The translations under genes and the position numbers were made by a program. The notes beneath the pieces were generated by a model. That model was not told where the DNA came from, searched no databases, and saw only the letters and a program-made list of their open reading frames with translations. Shown here in pieces: positions 9,395 through 17,287 of a stretch of 61,487 bases of DNA. This stretch comes from JAAYDK01 sp964543935 (GTDB lineage: Bacteria > Spirochaetota > Spirochaetia > Sphaerochaetales > Sphaerochaetaceae), in contig CAZJAK010000005.1 of assembly GCA_964543935.1 (NCBI GenBank), forward strand, positions 1 through 61,487. Reading direction: 5' to 3'. Positions within the stretch are counted from its first letter, which is position 1, and each line of letters opens with the position of its first letter.

Positions 9395-10462
9395 ATGGCA
9401 AATAAGACCGCGATAGCTCCGGCATACCTGTTGCTTGGCCCTGAACTCGGTGACAAGGACGCACGCATTGCAGCGATTAAGTCGGCCATTGCCCACCAAC
9501 AAGGTTCAGAACCCGAGGTGCATCGCTTCTATCCATACGAAACCGAGCAAGGCGAGATATTCTCCGTTTTGCAGAACAATTCGTTGTTCGCCGACTACCG
9601 ATTGGTCATCCTCAACAAAGCGGAAGACTGTCCGATCCAATTGACTGCGGCGTTGGTGGAGTACCTCAAGCATCCCAGCGGCAGCGCCACCTTGCTTTTG
9701 GTCAGCGATGAGACCTCATTGAACGCCAAATTGAGTGCTGTGGTTCCGAAAGACCGCACAGAGATTTTTTGGGAGATGTTCGAGAACCGCAAGAGCCAAT
9801 GGGTGCGCGACCTGTTTCACTCCTCCGGTTATGACATCGAGGACGATGCGGCGGAGTTGTTGCTCGATTTGGTCGAGAACAATACCAGGGAGCTACGCGA
9901 TACGGCTGGACAGCTAATCCAATTTATCAGCACGGACCCGTCGCGCCAGACCAAGGTGGTGACCGAGGAGGACATTGAATCCTATGTCCACCACAGCCGC
10001 CAGGAAAGTGCCTTCACCTTGTTCGAAGCCATCGCCACAGCATCATTGGAGAAAGCCTTGGGAATCTTGCATGTCTTGCAGGGATCAGCCGAGGGCGAAA
10101 GCGTGCCGTTGTTGGCGGTGATCCTGTGGCAATTCAGACGCCTGGCCTCCTATTCGCAAGAATTGGCGCGCGGCATGAGCCATGAGGAATCTTGCCGCAC
10201 TACGACCGTGTTGGGCAAACCCGCCCCCATCAAGCGCAAGAAGGATCAGACCATGGTATCGCAAGCGGCCCGGCGTTTCCCGCTGGATCGCATCGGTCCA
10301 ATCATCGCCCGCATTGCCGAGTACGACCTACGCATCAGGGAAGCTTCTGCCGACTTGCAGCTGTTGTTGCTCGAACAATTCCTCTATGTCGTGATGGTCC
10401 GAAAGGGTTCCCCGGCCAATCAAGCCCAATTCCCCTCGCTGCTCAGAGATGCAAGGTTTTGA
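9395..10462 (+). CDS. holA: DNA polymerase III delta subunit
   Basis: The 355-residue protein is of typical HolA length. It begins AYLLLGPELGDKDARIAAI (a degenerate nucleotide-binding start as in HolA), contains a VILNKAEDCP segment, a WVRDLFHSSGYDIEDDAAELLLDLVENN helical domain and the C-terminal collar region with AEYDLRIREASADLQLLLEQF-like helices. Delta opens the sliding clamp in the clamp-loader complex. It follows lexA by a single base and its end overlaps the convergent uvrC by 20 bases. Confidence 0.9.
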   Translation: MANKTAIAPAYLLLGPELGDKDARIAAIKSAIAHQQGSEPEVHRFYPYETEQGEIFSVLQNNSLFADYRLVILNKAEDCPIQLTAALVEYLKHPSGSATLLLVSDETSLNAKLSAVVPKDRTEIFWEMFENRKSQWVRDLFHSSGYDIEDDAAELLLDLVENNTRELRDTAGQLIQFISTDPSRQTKVVTEEDIESYVHHSRQESAFTLFEAIATASLEKALGILHVLQGSAEGESVPLLAVILWQFRRLASYSQELARGMSHEESCRTTTVLGKPAPIKRKKDQTMVSQAARRFPLDRIGPIIARIAEYDLRIREASADLQLLLLEQFLYVVMVRKGSPANQAQFPSLLRDARF

Positions 10463-12221
10463 GCAACCGTTGCGCCACCGGCAACGGCACGTCGGCTTGA
10501 CGGGCGATCTCCTCGGCTGTGGTCGCCAACAAGGCATCGAGCGTCCCGAATGCCTGCATCAGGCGACTGCTGCGGGTGGGCCCCACTCCCGGAATCGATT
10601 CAAGCAATGTAAAGGCGGCTTCCTTGGAACGTTGCTGTTGGTTCAATGACGTGGCGAAACGATGGGCTTCATCACGCAGGTTCTGCAACACCTTCAAAGC
10701 TGCCGAGGATTCTGGCAACCGGATGGCTGGACGCTCATCAAAACAATGGATTTCCTCGTATTCCTTGGCCAATCCGATGACCGGGATGTCGTCCAAGCCC
10801 AATGCGGCCAAAGCTTCGCGGGCCACATCGACCTGTCCCTTTCCCCCGTCGACCATGACCAGGTCGGGCAAAGGTTGCTTTTCGTTGATCTGGCGGGTAT
10901 AGCGGCGGGTCACCGCCTCGCGCATCGCCCCATAATCGTCAATGCGTCCGCCTAGGCTCTTTATATTGAACCTGCGGTACTCGTTCTGAGCCGGCGTACC
11001 GTCTTTGAAAACGATCAATGAGGCGACCGTATGCTTGCCGGAGAGTTGGGCGATATCGAATCCCTCGATCCGCTTGGGAAGGTTTTCAAGATCCAACACA
11101 CTCTGCAATTCATCCAGCGCCTCGGGATTTTCGGCACTCTTCAACCGCTTCTCGACATCGCGCGAAGCGTTTTCCAACGACATCCGCAAAACCCTGAAAT
11201 GCTTGCCCTCGGTAGGGACCTCGACCGACACCCCGCTTTTTATGTGTTGTTCAAAATAGGCCCTCACCAACTCGATGTCCACATCATGGGAAACATAGAC
11301 GTGCTCGGGAAGATTGGCACCGTCACCATAGTATTGGATAAGGAAGTTCAGCAACGTTTCCGTTTCATCGCCGAATGTCTCGGCCCGGTACAATGCTTTG
11401 CCCATCAGCTTGCCGTCGCGGATTTGCATGATCGAGACCGTCGCCAAATGCATCCGCATCACGCAGGCGGCATAATCGCGGCTCTCGACAGCGAAATCCT
11501 GCACTTGTTGGGCTTTGGTGACGCTCTCGAGCGCCAGCAACAGGTCGCGCTTCTCGATGGCCGCCTCGTAATTCCGCTCCTTGGAGGCCTGCAACATCTC
11601 CTCACGGACTTGATTGACCAATTCATCGCTACGCCCCTGCAGGAAAGAACGGATCTTGTCGATGTGGGCCTGGTACTCCTTTTCGTCCACCAAAGGGATG
11701 CAAGGGGCGCAACAACGCCCGATATGGTAATACAGGCACGGGGCATAGCGTTTTCGCAACGGTATGCCGCACTTGCGCAATGGAAACAGACGGTCGATCA
11801 GGTTCAAGTACTGCATCAAGCTGGCTCCATCGGGATATGGGCCGAAGTACTGTGAACCGTCATGGATGATGCGGCGGGTTTTGAAAACCTTCGGATAGCG
11901 TTCATTGGTGATGCGGATCAACGGATAGCTTTTTCCGTCCTTCAACGAGATGTTGTAATGGGGATTGTGCTTCTTGATCAGGTTGTTTTCCAACACCAGC
12001 GCCTCATACTCGTTGCCGGTGATGATGTATTCGATCGTGGCGATCTTGCCGACCAAGAAGCTGGTCTTCACATCGCGCCCGCCCAGGAAGTACGAAGTGA
12101 CCCTGTTGCGCAAGTCCTTGGCTTTGCCGACATAGATGATGCGGCCTGAAGCGTCTTTCATCAGGTACACACCGGGAGCGTGCGGCAAAGCTTTGGCTTG
12201 GTCTTTCGGCGATATGTCCAT
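10443..12221 (-). CDS. uvrC: UvrABC system protein C
   Basis: The 592-residue protein has an N-terminal GIY-YIG nuclease domain (GVYLMKDASGRIIYVGKAK, LRNRVTSYF), a Cys-bearing segment (CGIPLRKRYAPCLYYHIGRCCAPC, four or more cysteines), a UVR motif near residues 200-240, the UvrC RNase H-like nuclease domain (EGFDIAQLSGKHTVASLIVF, DLVMVDGGKGQ) and a C-terminal helix-hairpin-helix (SIPGVGPTRSSRLMQAFG). It makes both incisions in nucleotide excision repair. Start ATG at 12221; there is no Shine-Dalgarno and a promoter ends 8 bases before it. Divergent from a photolyase-like radical SAM gene; overlaps holA at the 3' end. Confidence 0.96.
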   Translation of the reverse strand: MDISPKDQAKALPHAPGVYLMKDASGRIIYVGKAKDLRNRVTSYFLGGRDVKTSFLVGKIATIEYIITGNEYEALVLENNLIKKHNPHYNISLKDGKSYPLIRITNERYPKVFKTRRIIHDGSQYFGPYPDGASLMQYLNLIDRLFPLRKCGIPLRKRYAPCLYYHIGRCCAPCIPLVDEKEYQAHIDKIRSFLQGRSDELVNQVREEMLQASKERNYEAAIEKRDLLLALESVTKAQQVQDFAVESRDYAACVMRMHLATVSIMQIRDGKLMGKALYRAETFGDETETLLNFLIQYYGDGANLPEHVYVSHDVDIELVRAYFEQHIKSGVSVEVPTEGKHFRVLRMSLENASRDVEKRLKSAENPEALDELQSVLDLENLPKRIEGFDIAQLSGKHTVASLIVFKDGTPAQNEYRRFNIKSLGGRIDDYGAMREAVTRRYTRQINEKQPLPDLVMVDGGKGQVDVAREALAALGLDDIPVIGLAKEYEEIHCFDERPAIRLPESSAALKVLQNLRDEAHRFATSLNQQQRSKEAAFTLLESIPGVGPTRSSRLMQAFGTLDALLATTAEEIARQADVPLPVAQRLLKTLHL

Positions 12222-12229
12222 ACGAGCCC

Positions 12230-12258
12230 AGCATACCCGGAGCAGGAGAAAATGACAA
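12230..12258 (-). promoter_or_regulatory. uvrC promoter, probably leaderless
   Basis: On the minus strand TTGTCA (12253-12258), a 17-base spacer and TATGCT (12230-12235) end 8 bases before the uvrC ATG. The transcript would start within about one base of the start codon and no Shine-Dalgarno is present. Confidence 0.55.
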
Positions 12259-12271
12259 GAAATCGGGACGA

Positions 12272-12301
12272 TTGCCAGTACAGGCCAGGTTGGGTTACAA
12301 T
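12272..12301 (+). promoter_or_regulatory. Promoter of the SplB-like gene, nearly leaderless
   Basis: TTGCCA (12272-12277), an 18-base spacer and TACAAT (12296-12301) end 9 bases before the ATG at 12311. The expected 5' leader is only two or three bases and there is no Shine-Dalgarno. Confidence 0.55.
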
Positions 12302-12310
12302 CGGACCGTC

Positions 12311-13621
12311 ATGGACGAGGTCTACCTACACGCATTGCTGACAGAACACCCGTTGGCCGCCAAACTCGAGCGCTCCGAACAGGAATTCATCGCGGGCGTC
12401 ATCCACCGGTTGCATCCGAGCCACCAACATGTGCGCTACCTCGTGGAACAAGCACTGGACTTGGCCTTGTGGCAAGAAGGCCCGTTATCTGCTCTGTGGG
12501 ACGAGTCGGCCGGTGCTGCACAGAGCGGCAAACAACAGGTCAAATCCATCATCGCCGACGTGCAGCGGAAACTCGAGCGAATCCGTGCGAGCGAGACCGA
12601 TTACCGCACATTCACGCCGCCTGTCATCGTGCCGGACAACCGAATCGAGTCCGTAGCCGACTCGCAGGCCATCACTCTGCTGGGTCGCTGTCCCTGCCCT
12701 GCCTCGGGAGAACGCAACCGTTGCTGCAACCTTGTCACCTTGGATGCCGTCCAACAATGCGCATTCGGTTGTTCCTACTGCTCGATCCAGAGTTTCTACC
12801 ACCAAGGCTCCATACGCGTCCTTGGAGATTTGCAGCAACGCCTTGAGACCCTAGAAGTGCCCGAGGGGACTTGGCATATCGGCACCGGCCAAGCAAGCGA
12901 TTCATTGGCCTTCGGTGACGACTACGGCACACTCTCGGCTTTGGCCCGCTTCGCCGAAAAAAAGCCTGGAATCATCGTTGAATTGAAAACCAAATCGGGA
13001 CGCACCGACTGGATCGATTCAGTGCGGCTGCCGGCCAACATCGTGGCGACTTGGTCGTTGAATGCTCCCGTCGTCATCGACTGCGAAGAGCATGCGACCG
13101 CTACGTTGGAGCAACGCTTGCGGGCAGCCCGTAAAGCTGCCGATAACGGCATTCCGGTTGGTTTCCACCTTCATCCATTGGTCCGTTTCAAAGGCTGGCA
13201 AGAACACTATAGGGCGGTAGTGGCCGCCCTATGCTCAACGTTCGACCCAAGCGAAGTGGTGATGGTCTCGCTGGGGACCCTCACCTTCACCAAGACCACC
13301 TTGCGCCAACTGCGCTCCTGTGGCCGCCCGACTCGGGTGACACGGATGGAACTTGCAGAGACTTTCGGAAAATATTCCTATCCAGAGCAGTTCAAGCAAG
13401 AATTGTTCAGCACCGTGTATGCCGCTTTTCCCGAGCAGTGGAAATCTGCTGCAAGTCCCTTCTTTTACCTGTGCATGGAGTCGCCCGGGTTGTGGAATAA
13501 GGTGTTCGGATGGGAGTACCCCGACAATGCTTCGTTCGAAGCGGCCATGCGCTTCGCCTACCTCGACCGGATCACATCGATCGGCATGGTTGACAACAGC
13601 CGTGACGGCGGGGATAATTGA
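12311..13621 (+). CDS. Spore photoproduct lyase-like radical SAM protein
   Basis: The 436-residue protein has a radical SAM cluster motif with Cys150, Cys154 and Cys157 (CAFGCSYC, a CX3CX2C spacing) and SPL-family features around it (LGRCPCPASGERNRCCN, LELKTKSG-like VELKTKSGRTDW, VATWSLNAP). True SplB repairs the spore photoproduct by a SAM radical; many non-sporulating bacteria have relatives of unknown substrate, and this protein is longer than Bacillus SplB. I assign the family, not the substrate. The ATG at 12311 is preceded closely by a promoter. Being divergent from uvrC suggests, without proving, a DNA repair role. Confidence 0.8.
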   Translation: MDEVYLHALLTEHPLAAKLERSEQEFIAGVIHRLHPSHQHVRYLVEQALDLALWQEGPLSALWDESAGAAQSGKQQVKSIIADVQRKLERIRASETDYRTFTPPVIVPDNRIESVADSQAITLLGRCPCPASGERNRCCNLVTLDAVQQCAFGCSYCSIQSFYHQGSIRVLGDLQQRLETLEVPEGTWHIGTGQASDSLAFGDDYGTLSALARFAEKKPGIIVELKTKSGRTDWIDSVRLPANIVATWSLNAPVVIDCEEHATATLEQRLRAARKAADNGIPVGFHLHPLVRFKGWQEHYRAVVAALCSTFDPSEVVMVSLGTLTFTKTTLRQLRSCGRPTRVTRMELAETFGKYSYPEQFKQELFSTVYAAFPEQWKSAASPFFYLCMESPGLWNKVFGWEYPDNASFEAAMRFAYLDRITSIGMVDNSRDGGDN

Positions 13622-13649
13622 CAAAAGACATTCGAGTGTAAGGTAAGAT

Positions 13650-14585
13650 ATGAAACGAAGAAATGATGCCACCTATGTTGCCGACCTCCATCCCTACAAG
13701 AGGATTTTCCCCTACATGATGAAGCGGCGGTGCGACTCGCTGGTGTTCCACCAATTCACCCTCGACCTGACCAAGGGGGTCAAGTTCATCAAAGACCTCA
13801 ACAAATTCCAACCGGGGGACCACCAATACCGGGTCTTCGAGTTGTTCCTGTCCGCCATGATGCGAACGATCGCCATGCGGCCCCAACTCAACCGGTTCTT
13901 GATGAATTTCGAGACATGGCAACGCAATGAGCTCTCGCTGAACTTCGTCGTGAAGGAAGACTACACCGATGAAGCTCCCGAACACAGCTCGATCTTGTAC
14001 TTCAAAGAGGACATGACCTTCCCAGAGATGGCCAAGATCATCAACGAGGTCATCGAATCCGCCCGTAAAGGCGGCGACAACGACACCGACGAGGCCATCG
14101 AGTTCTTCCTCAAGTTTCCCAAATGGCTCATCAGGAGCCTGGTCCGGTTTGCCGGTTTCCTCGACCGCCACGGCATCGCCCCCAAGGCGTTGCGCGATGC
14201 TGACGGATTGCACGCCTCGGTGTTCGTCGCCAACCTTGGGAGCATCAACCTCACCAGCAGCCCCCACCATCACCTGTACGACTGGGGAACCATGTCGTTG
14301 TTCGTCACCATGGGTATGCTGCGGCGCAAACGGATAGTGGATGAGACGGGCGCACGATCGTATGTCGACCTGATGGACATTGGCGTCACGGTCGACGAAC
14401 GCATTGCCGACGGCTTCTATTTCATCAAGAGCATGCATATGTTGCAGGAATTGTTGAACAATCCCGAGCAGTTGATGGAACGGCCGGTCCTGCCCGAACC
14501 AGGACCGACTGTGAAAGAGGTCAAACGCCGCAAGAAAGCCGCCCGCAAACAGGCCAAGAAGCACCGGATGAAAGAAACCGCTTGA
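13650..14585 (+). CDS. Stand-alone CAT/E2-fold acyltransferase homologue lacking the catalytic histidine
   Basis: The 311-residue protein resembles the catalytic domain of 2-oxoacid dehydrogenase E2 or chloramphenicol acetyltransferase: HASVFVANLGSINLTS matches the FTISNLG region and IGVTVDERIADGFYFI matches the LTFDHRVVDG motif. The catalytic His of DHR is Glu here, while the later Asp-Gly is kept. There is no lipoyl or E1/E3-binding domain, and the C-terminus is a basic tail (KRRKKAARKQAKKHR). It is unlikely to be a working E2; acyl binding, acyl transfer by another mechanism, or a structural role are possible. AAGG lies 6 bases before the ATG, and a TTGACA at 13618 may belong to its promoter. 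It is convergent with thyX, one base apart. Confidence 0.68.
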   Translation: MKRRNDATYVADLHPYKRIFPYMMKRRCDSLVFHQFTLDLTKGVKFIKDLNKFQPGDHQYRVFELFLSAMMRTIAMRPQLNRFLMNFETWQRNELSLNFVVKEDYTDEAPEHSSILYFKEDMTFPEMAKIINEVIESARKGGDNDTDEAIEFFLKFPKWLIRSLVRFAGFLDRHGIAPKALRDADGLHASVFVANLGSINLTSSPHHHLYDWGTMSLFVTMGMLRRKRIVDETGARSYVDLMDIGVTVDERIADGFYFIKSMHMLQELLNNPEQLMERPVLPEPGPTVKEVKRRKKAARKQAKKHRMKETA

Positions 14586-14586
14586 C

Positions 14587-15414
14587 TTAGCAGGATCCCA
14601 ATTTTTCCTCGAACAACTCCAAATCCCTGCCCTTGAGCGGATTTGGATGGCCTGCCAGCAATTCCTTGAGGGCGGCCATTTCTGAGCCCGAGAAGCTTTG
14701 GGCGTGCAGTTGATGGTTCTTGAACGCCTCACACGCCATCGGACATACCTTTTCCACGATCGAGAGGATCACCTCGGCATAAGCACGTATCTCGTACTGG
14801 GCATGGCTGTCGAGCCTCAACTTCAAGAATCTGAATAGGTTGTGCAGATCCATCTGCCAATACCATTGGGTGTAGAGGCTCAATGGCAAGTCGATGCGGG
14901 CCAACTCGCGGGCAATGTTCAAATCCAGCAATTCCTTGTACGTCTCGAAAGCCCGCTTTTGATCTTCCTGCAGTAACTGGGCAACCCGTTGGCTTAGCTC
15001 TCTCGGAACCGGCAGGTCGGCCCGGCCTTGCTTGTTGTCCTCGCTTTGGAAAGCGATATGATCGGCATCGGGCAGGTAGGCTTCATCGGGCATGACGCTG
15101 TAGCGTCCCGAGACCTCGTTCACCCGGGCGGTACGGTGCCGGATCCACTGACGGGCTACGAAGATGGGCATCTTGATGTGGAAGGTCAGGACAACCTGCT
15201 CGAACGGTGAAGTGTGCTCGTTGCGCAACAAATAGGTGATGAGAGCCTTGTCCTGCCGGTAGGTCTTTGTTCCCTCTCCGTACGATACCCTGGCCGCCTG
15301 TACGATGCGGGCATCCGACCCAAGATAATCGACCAGCCGGACGAATCCTTTATCGAGCACCTTGAATTCTTTGTCGAGCAATGCCTCCGCTTCGCTTACC
15401 GTACAATGGGCCAT
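14587..15414 (-). CDS. thyX: Flavin-dependent thymidylate synthase
   Basis: The 275-residue protein has the ThyX motif RHRTARVNEVSGRYSV (RHRX7S), an upstream TSPFEQVVLTFHIKMPIFVARQW helix and the conserved DLHNLFRFLKLRLDSHAQYEIR segment that binds dUMP and FAD. It makes dTMP from dUMP using methylene-tetrahydrofolate, with NADPH and FAD, so thymidylate synthesis does not need ThyA here. It starts 33 bases after the end of rsmE on the same strand, so both are probably cotranscribed. The end is convergent with the E2-like gene. Confidence 0.96.
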   Translation of the reverse strand: MAHCTVSEAEALLDKEFKVLDKGFVRLVDYLGSDARIVQAARVSYGEGTKTYRQDKALITYLLRNEHTSPFEQVVLTFHIKMPIFVARQWIRHRTARVNEVSGRYSVMPDEAYLPDADHIAFQSEDNKQGRADLPVPRELSQRVAQLLQEDQKRAFETYKELLDLNIARELARIDLPLSLYTQWYWQMDLHNLFRFLKLRLDSHAQYEIRAYAEVILSIVEKVCPMACEAFKNHQLHAQSFSGSEMAALKELLAGHPNPLKGRDLELFEEKLGSC

Positions 15415-15447
15415 GTCTTCCTCCTACCTCGCGCCGCTTCAGTCACC

Positions 15448-16167
15448 CTACAGCAATCCCATCCTGGAAAGCAATACTGCCACACCGGCACTGCAAGCCG
15501 TCTCGGTCCGCAGGACCCGCCGGCCCAAGGTGCGGCATTCGAAGCCGTGGGCGGCAAACCACGAGCGTTCCGAATCCGACCACCCCCGCTCCGGTCCAAC
15601 CGCCAGCAGCACACGATGGCCCTCATGGTGGTAGGAACTCAAGCTTGGTTGGCCCCCTGTAACATTATCGAGCACGATTTTGACATCGTAAGCTCCCAAC
15701 AGGCCAGCGGCAGTGCTGACATGATCGATGAACTGTATCGAGCTCATCCCTGTCGAAGCAGCCTGCATGGCACCGTCGAACAGATACTTTCCGTACTCGC
15801 CAGTCGACCAGAGCTTGGCATCCCGATACGATTTTTCGGAGGTGTCCGTCCCTGAAACCACAATCGATTCAACCCCCAGACTGACCGCTTCACGCAAAAT
15901 CCGTTTCATGCAGATGGGACGCACTTGGCCGACCAACAAACCAACCGGATACAACGGCACGGGAGGATGCTCGGCCCGCCACAAGAATTCCAAACCATGT
16001 TCATCCATCGCCGTGATTGTCGCCATGCCGCTCGGACCATTGACCTCGCCCATGAAAAACGAGTCCCCCGCCCGCAGGTGCAGCACATCCCTGATGTGGG
16101 CATAGCGGAAGTCATCGCACCCAAGGAAGCGGTCCTGAGGCACCTGTTCGAACAAGATGATGTTCAT
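15448..16167 (-). CDS. rsmE: 16S rRNA m3U1498 methyltransferase
   Basis: The 239-residue protein has an N-terminal PUA-like domain and a C-terminal SPOUT domain with the family motifs LLAVGPERGWSDSE and LGRRVLRTETA that form the SAM-binding knot. It methylates U1498 of 16S rRNA. The start ATG at 16167 lacks a Shine-Dalgarno and stands 7 bases after an extended -10 element. The gene is upstream of thyX in a two-gene unit and divergent from lplA. Confidence 0.93.
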   Translation of the reverse strand: MNIILFEQVPQDRFLGCDDFRYAHIRDVLHLRAGDSFFMGEVNGPSGMATITAMDEHGLEFLWRAEHPPVPLYPVGLLVGQVRPICMKRILREAVSLGVESIVVSGTDTSEKSYRDAKLWSTGEYGKYLFDGAMQAASTGMSSIQFIDHVSTAAGLLGAYDVKIVLDNVTGGQPSLSSYHHEGHRVLLAVGPERGWSDSERSWFAAHGFECRTLGRRVLRTETACSAGVAVLLSRMGLL

Positions 16168-16174
16168 GCCAGTC

Positions 16175-16183
16175 AGTATACCA
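16175..16183 (-). promoter_or_regulatory. Extended -10 promoter of rsmE, probably leaderless
   Basis: On the minus strand TGGTATACT (16175-16183) is an extended -10 that ends 7 bases before the rsmE ATG. A possible -35 TTGCCC lies 19 bases upstream. No Shine-Dalgarno fits the start. Confidence 0.5.
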
Positions 16184-16248
16184 TGGCCACGCCTTGCCAG
16201 GGCAAGCCACCGCAGGCTACTATCGCATCAAAGCAGAGGAGGCCAAAG

Positions 16249-17256
16249 ATGCCATCGTTACGCGTATTCACCGCCGAACACCACGATCCCCACTTCAACC
16301 TCGCCACCGAGGATTGGCTGTTTCAATCGACAGCCCCCGACGAACAGGTGTTGTTTCTCTGGCGCAACCAAAGCTGTATCGTGATTGGACGATTCCAAAA
16401 CCCATGGGAAGAGTGCAATCTGCCAGCCATGGAGGCTGACAGCGTCCTGCTGGCCCGGCGACAAAGCGGTGGCGGGGCTGTCTACCACGACCTGGGCAAT
16501 ACAAACTTCACCTTCATGTCTCCCCGTAGTTCCTACTCGAAAGAGACCAACTTCGCCATCATTGTCTCGGCTTTAGCCGACATGGGCATCACCGCCAGCA
16601 CTTCGGGACGCAACGACATTGTCGTGAACGAGAAGAAGGTCTCCGGGAGTGCATTCCGGTTGACGACTGAACGTGCTTTCCATCACGGCACACTGCTGAT
16701 TGACACCGACTTGTCGGCAATCCAGCGCTATTTGACACCCGACAAGACCAAATTGGCCTCCAAAGGAATCCGTTCGGTCGCCTCCCGGGTGGCCAACCTC
16801 ACCGAATACAATCCGCATCTCACCCACGAGTCGTTGTGCAACGCCATCATGGAGCGGTTTTTCACCACATATGGTGGCAGATGCGAGCCTGAAGCACTGA
16901 CCTTCGAACGGTTGTCCAAAGAACCGGAACTGGGGGCCACCTACCGGCGCTATGCCGATTGGGATTGGCGCTTTGGGTCGACACCGCGTTTTTCACACGC
17001 CATCACCTCCCGCTTCCCATGGGGCGGCCTGACCATCCATCTCGATGTCCACGAAGGGCAAGTCCGTTCAACGGCTCTCCATAGTGATGGCTTGGATGTC
17101 GCCTTCTTGGAAAAGCTGCAAACCTGTTTCATCGGCACTGCCTACGACGAGCTCAGTCTGCGGGGCGATCTCGAAGCACGGTTTGCAACAGAATCGGATG
17201 AGTGGCGCCGCATGGCCCAGGATGTCGGTCAAGCCATCACATCAGCATTCGGTTGA
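16249..17256 (+). CDS. lplA: Lipoate-protein ligase A
   Basis: The 335-residue protein has the lipoate/biotin ligase fold: NLATEDWLFQ near the start, the ARRQSGGGAVYHDLGNTNFTF lipoyl-AMP site, GRNDIVVNEKKVSGSAFR with the conserved lysine, and a C-terminal accessory domain as in LplA. It attaches scavenged lipoate to E2 and GcvH proteins. The ATG at 16249 has AGAGGAGG upstream; the open frame extends back into the divergent rsmE and is not used. E1 alpha and beta genes at 33.8-35.8 kb are plausible members of a lipoate-using complex, although no lipoyl-domain protein is in the window. Confidence 0.92.
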   Translation: MPSLRVFTAEHHDPHFNLATEDWLFQSTAPDEQVLFLWRNQSCIVIGRFQNPWEECNLPAMEADSVLLARRQSGGGAVYHDLGNTNFTFMSPRSSYSKETNFAIIVSALADMGITASTSGRNDIVVNEKKVSGSAFRLTTERAFHHGTLLIDTDLSAIQRYLTPDKTKLASKGIRSVASRVANLTEYNPHLTHESLCNAIMERFFTTYGGRCEPEALTFERLSKEPELGATYRRYADWDWRFGSTPRFSHAITSRFPWGGLTIHLDVHEGQVRSTALHSDGLDVAFLEKLQTCFIGTAYDELSLRGDLEARFATESDEWRRMAQDVGQAITSAFG

Positions 17257-17281
17257 GCTTTAGGGCTTGAACTGTTACACT
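17253..17281 (+). promoter_or_regulatory. Promoter of the solute-binding protein gene, probably leaderless
   Basis: TTGAGC (17253-17258), a 17-base spacer and TACACT (17276-17281) end 6 bases before the ATG at 17288. The -35 element overlaps the lplA stop codon. No Shine-Dalgarno is present. Confidence 0.6.
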
Positions 17282-17287
17282 ATCCAC

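Noticed and set aside
8600..12311. LexA operator near lexA or uvrC
   Set aside because: Neither CTGT-N8-ACAG nor GAAC-N4-GTTC was seen in the intergenic parts; a lineage-specific site cannot be excluded.
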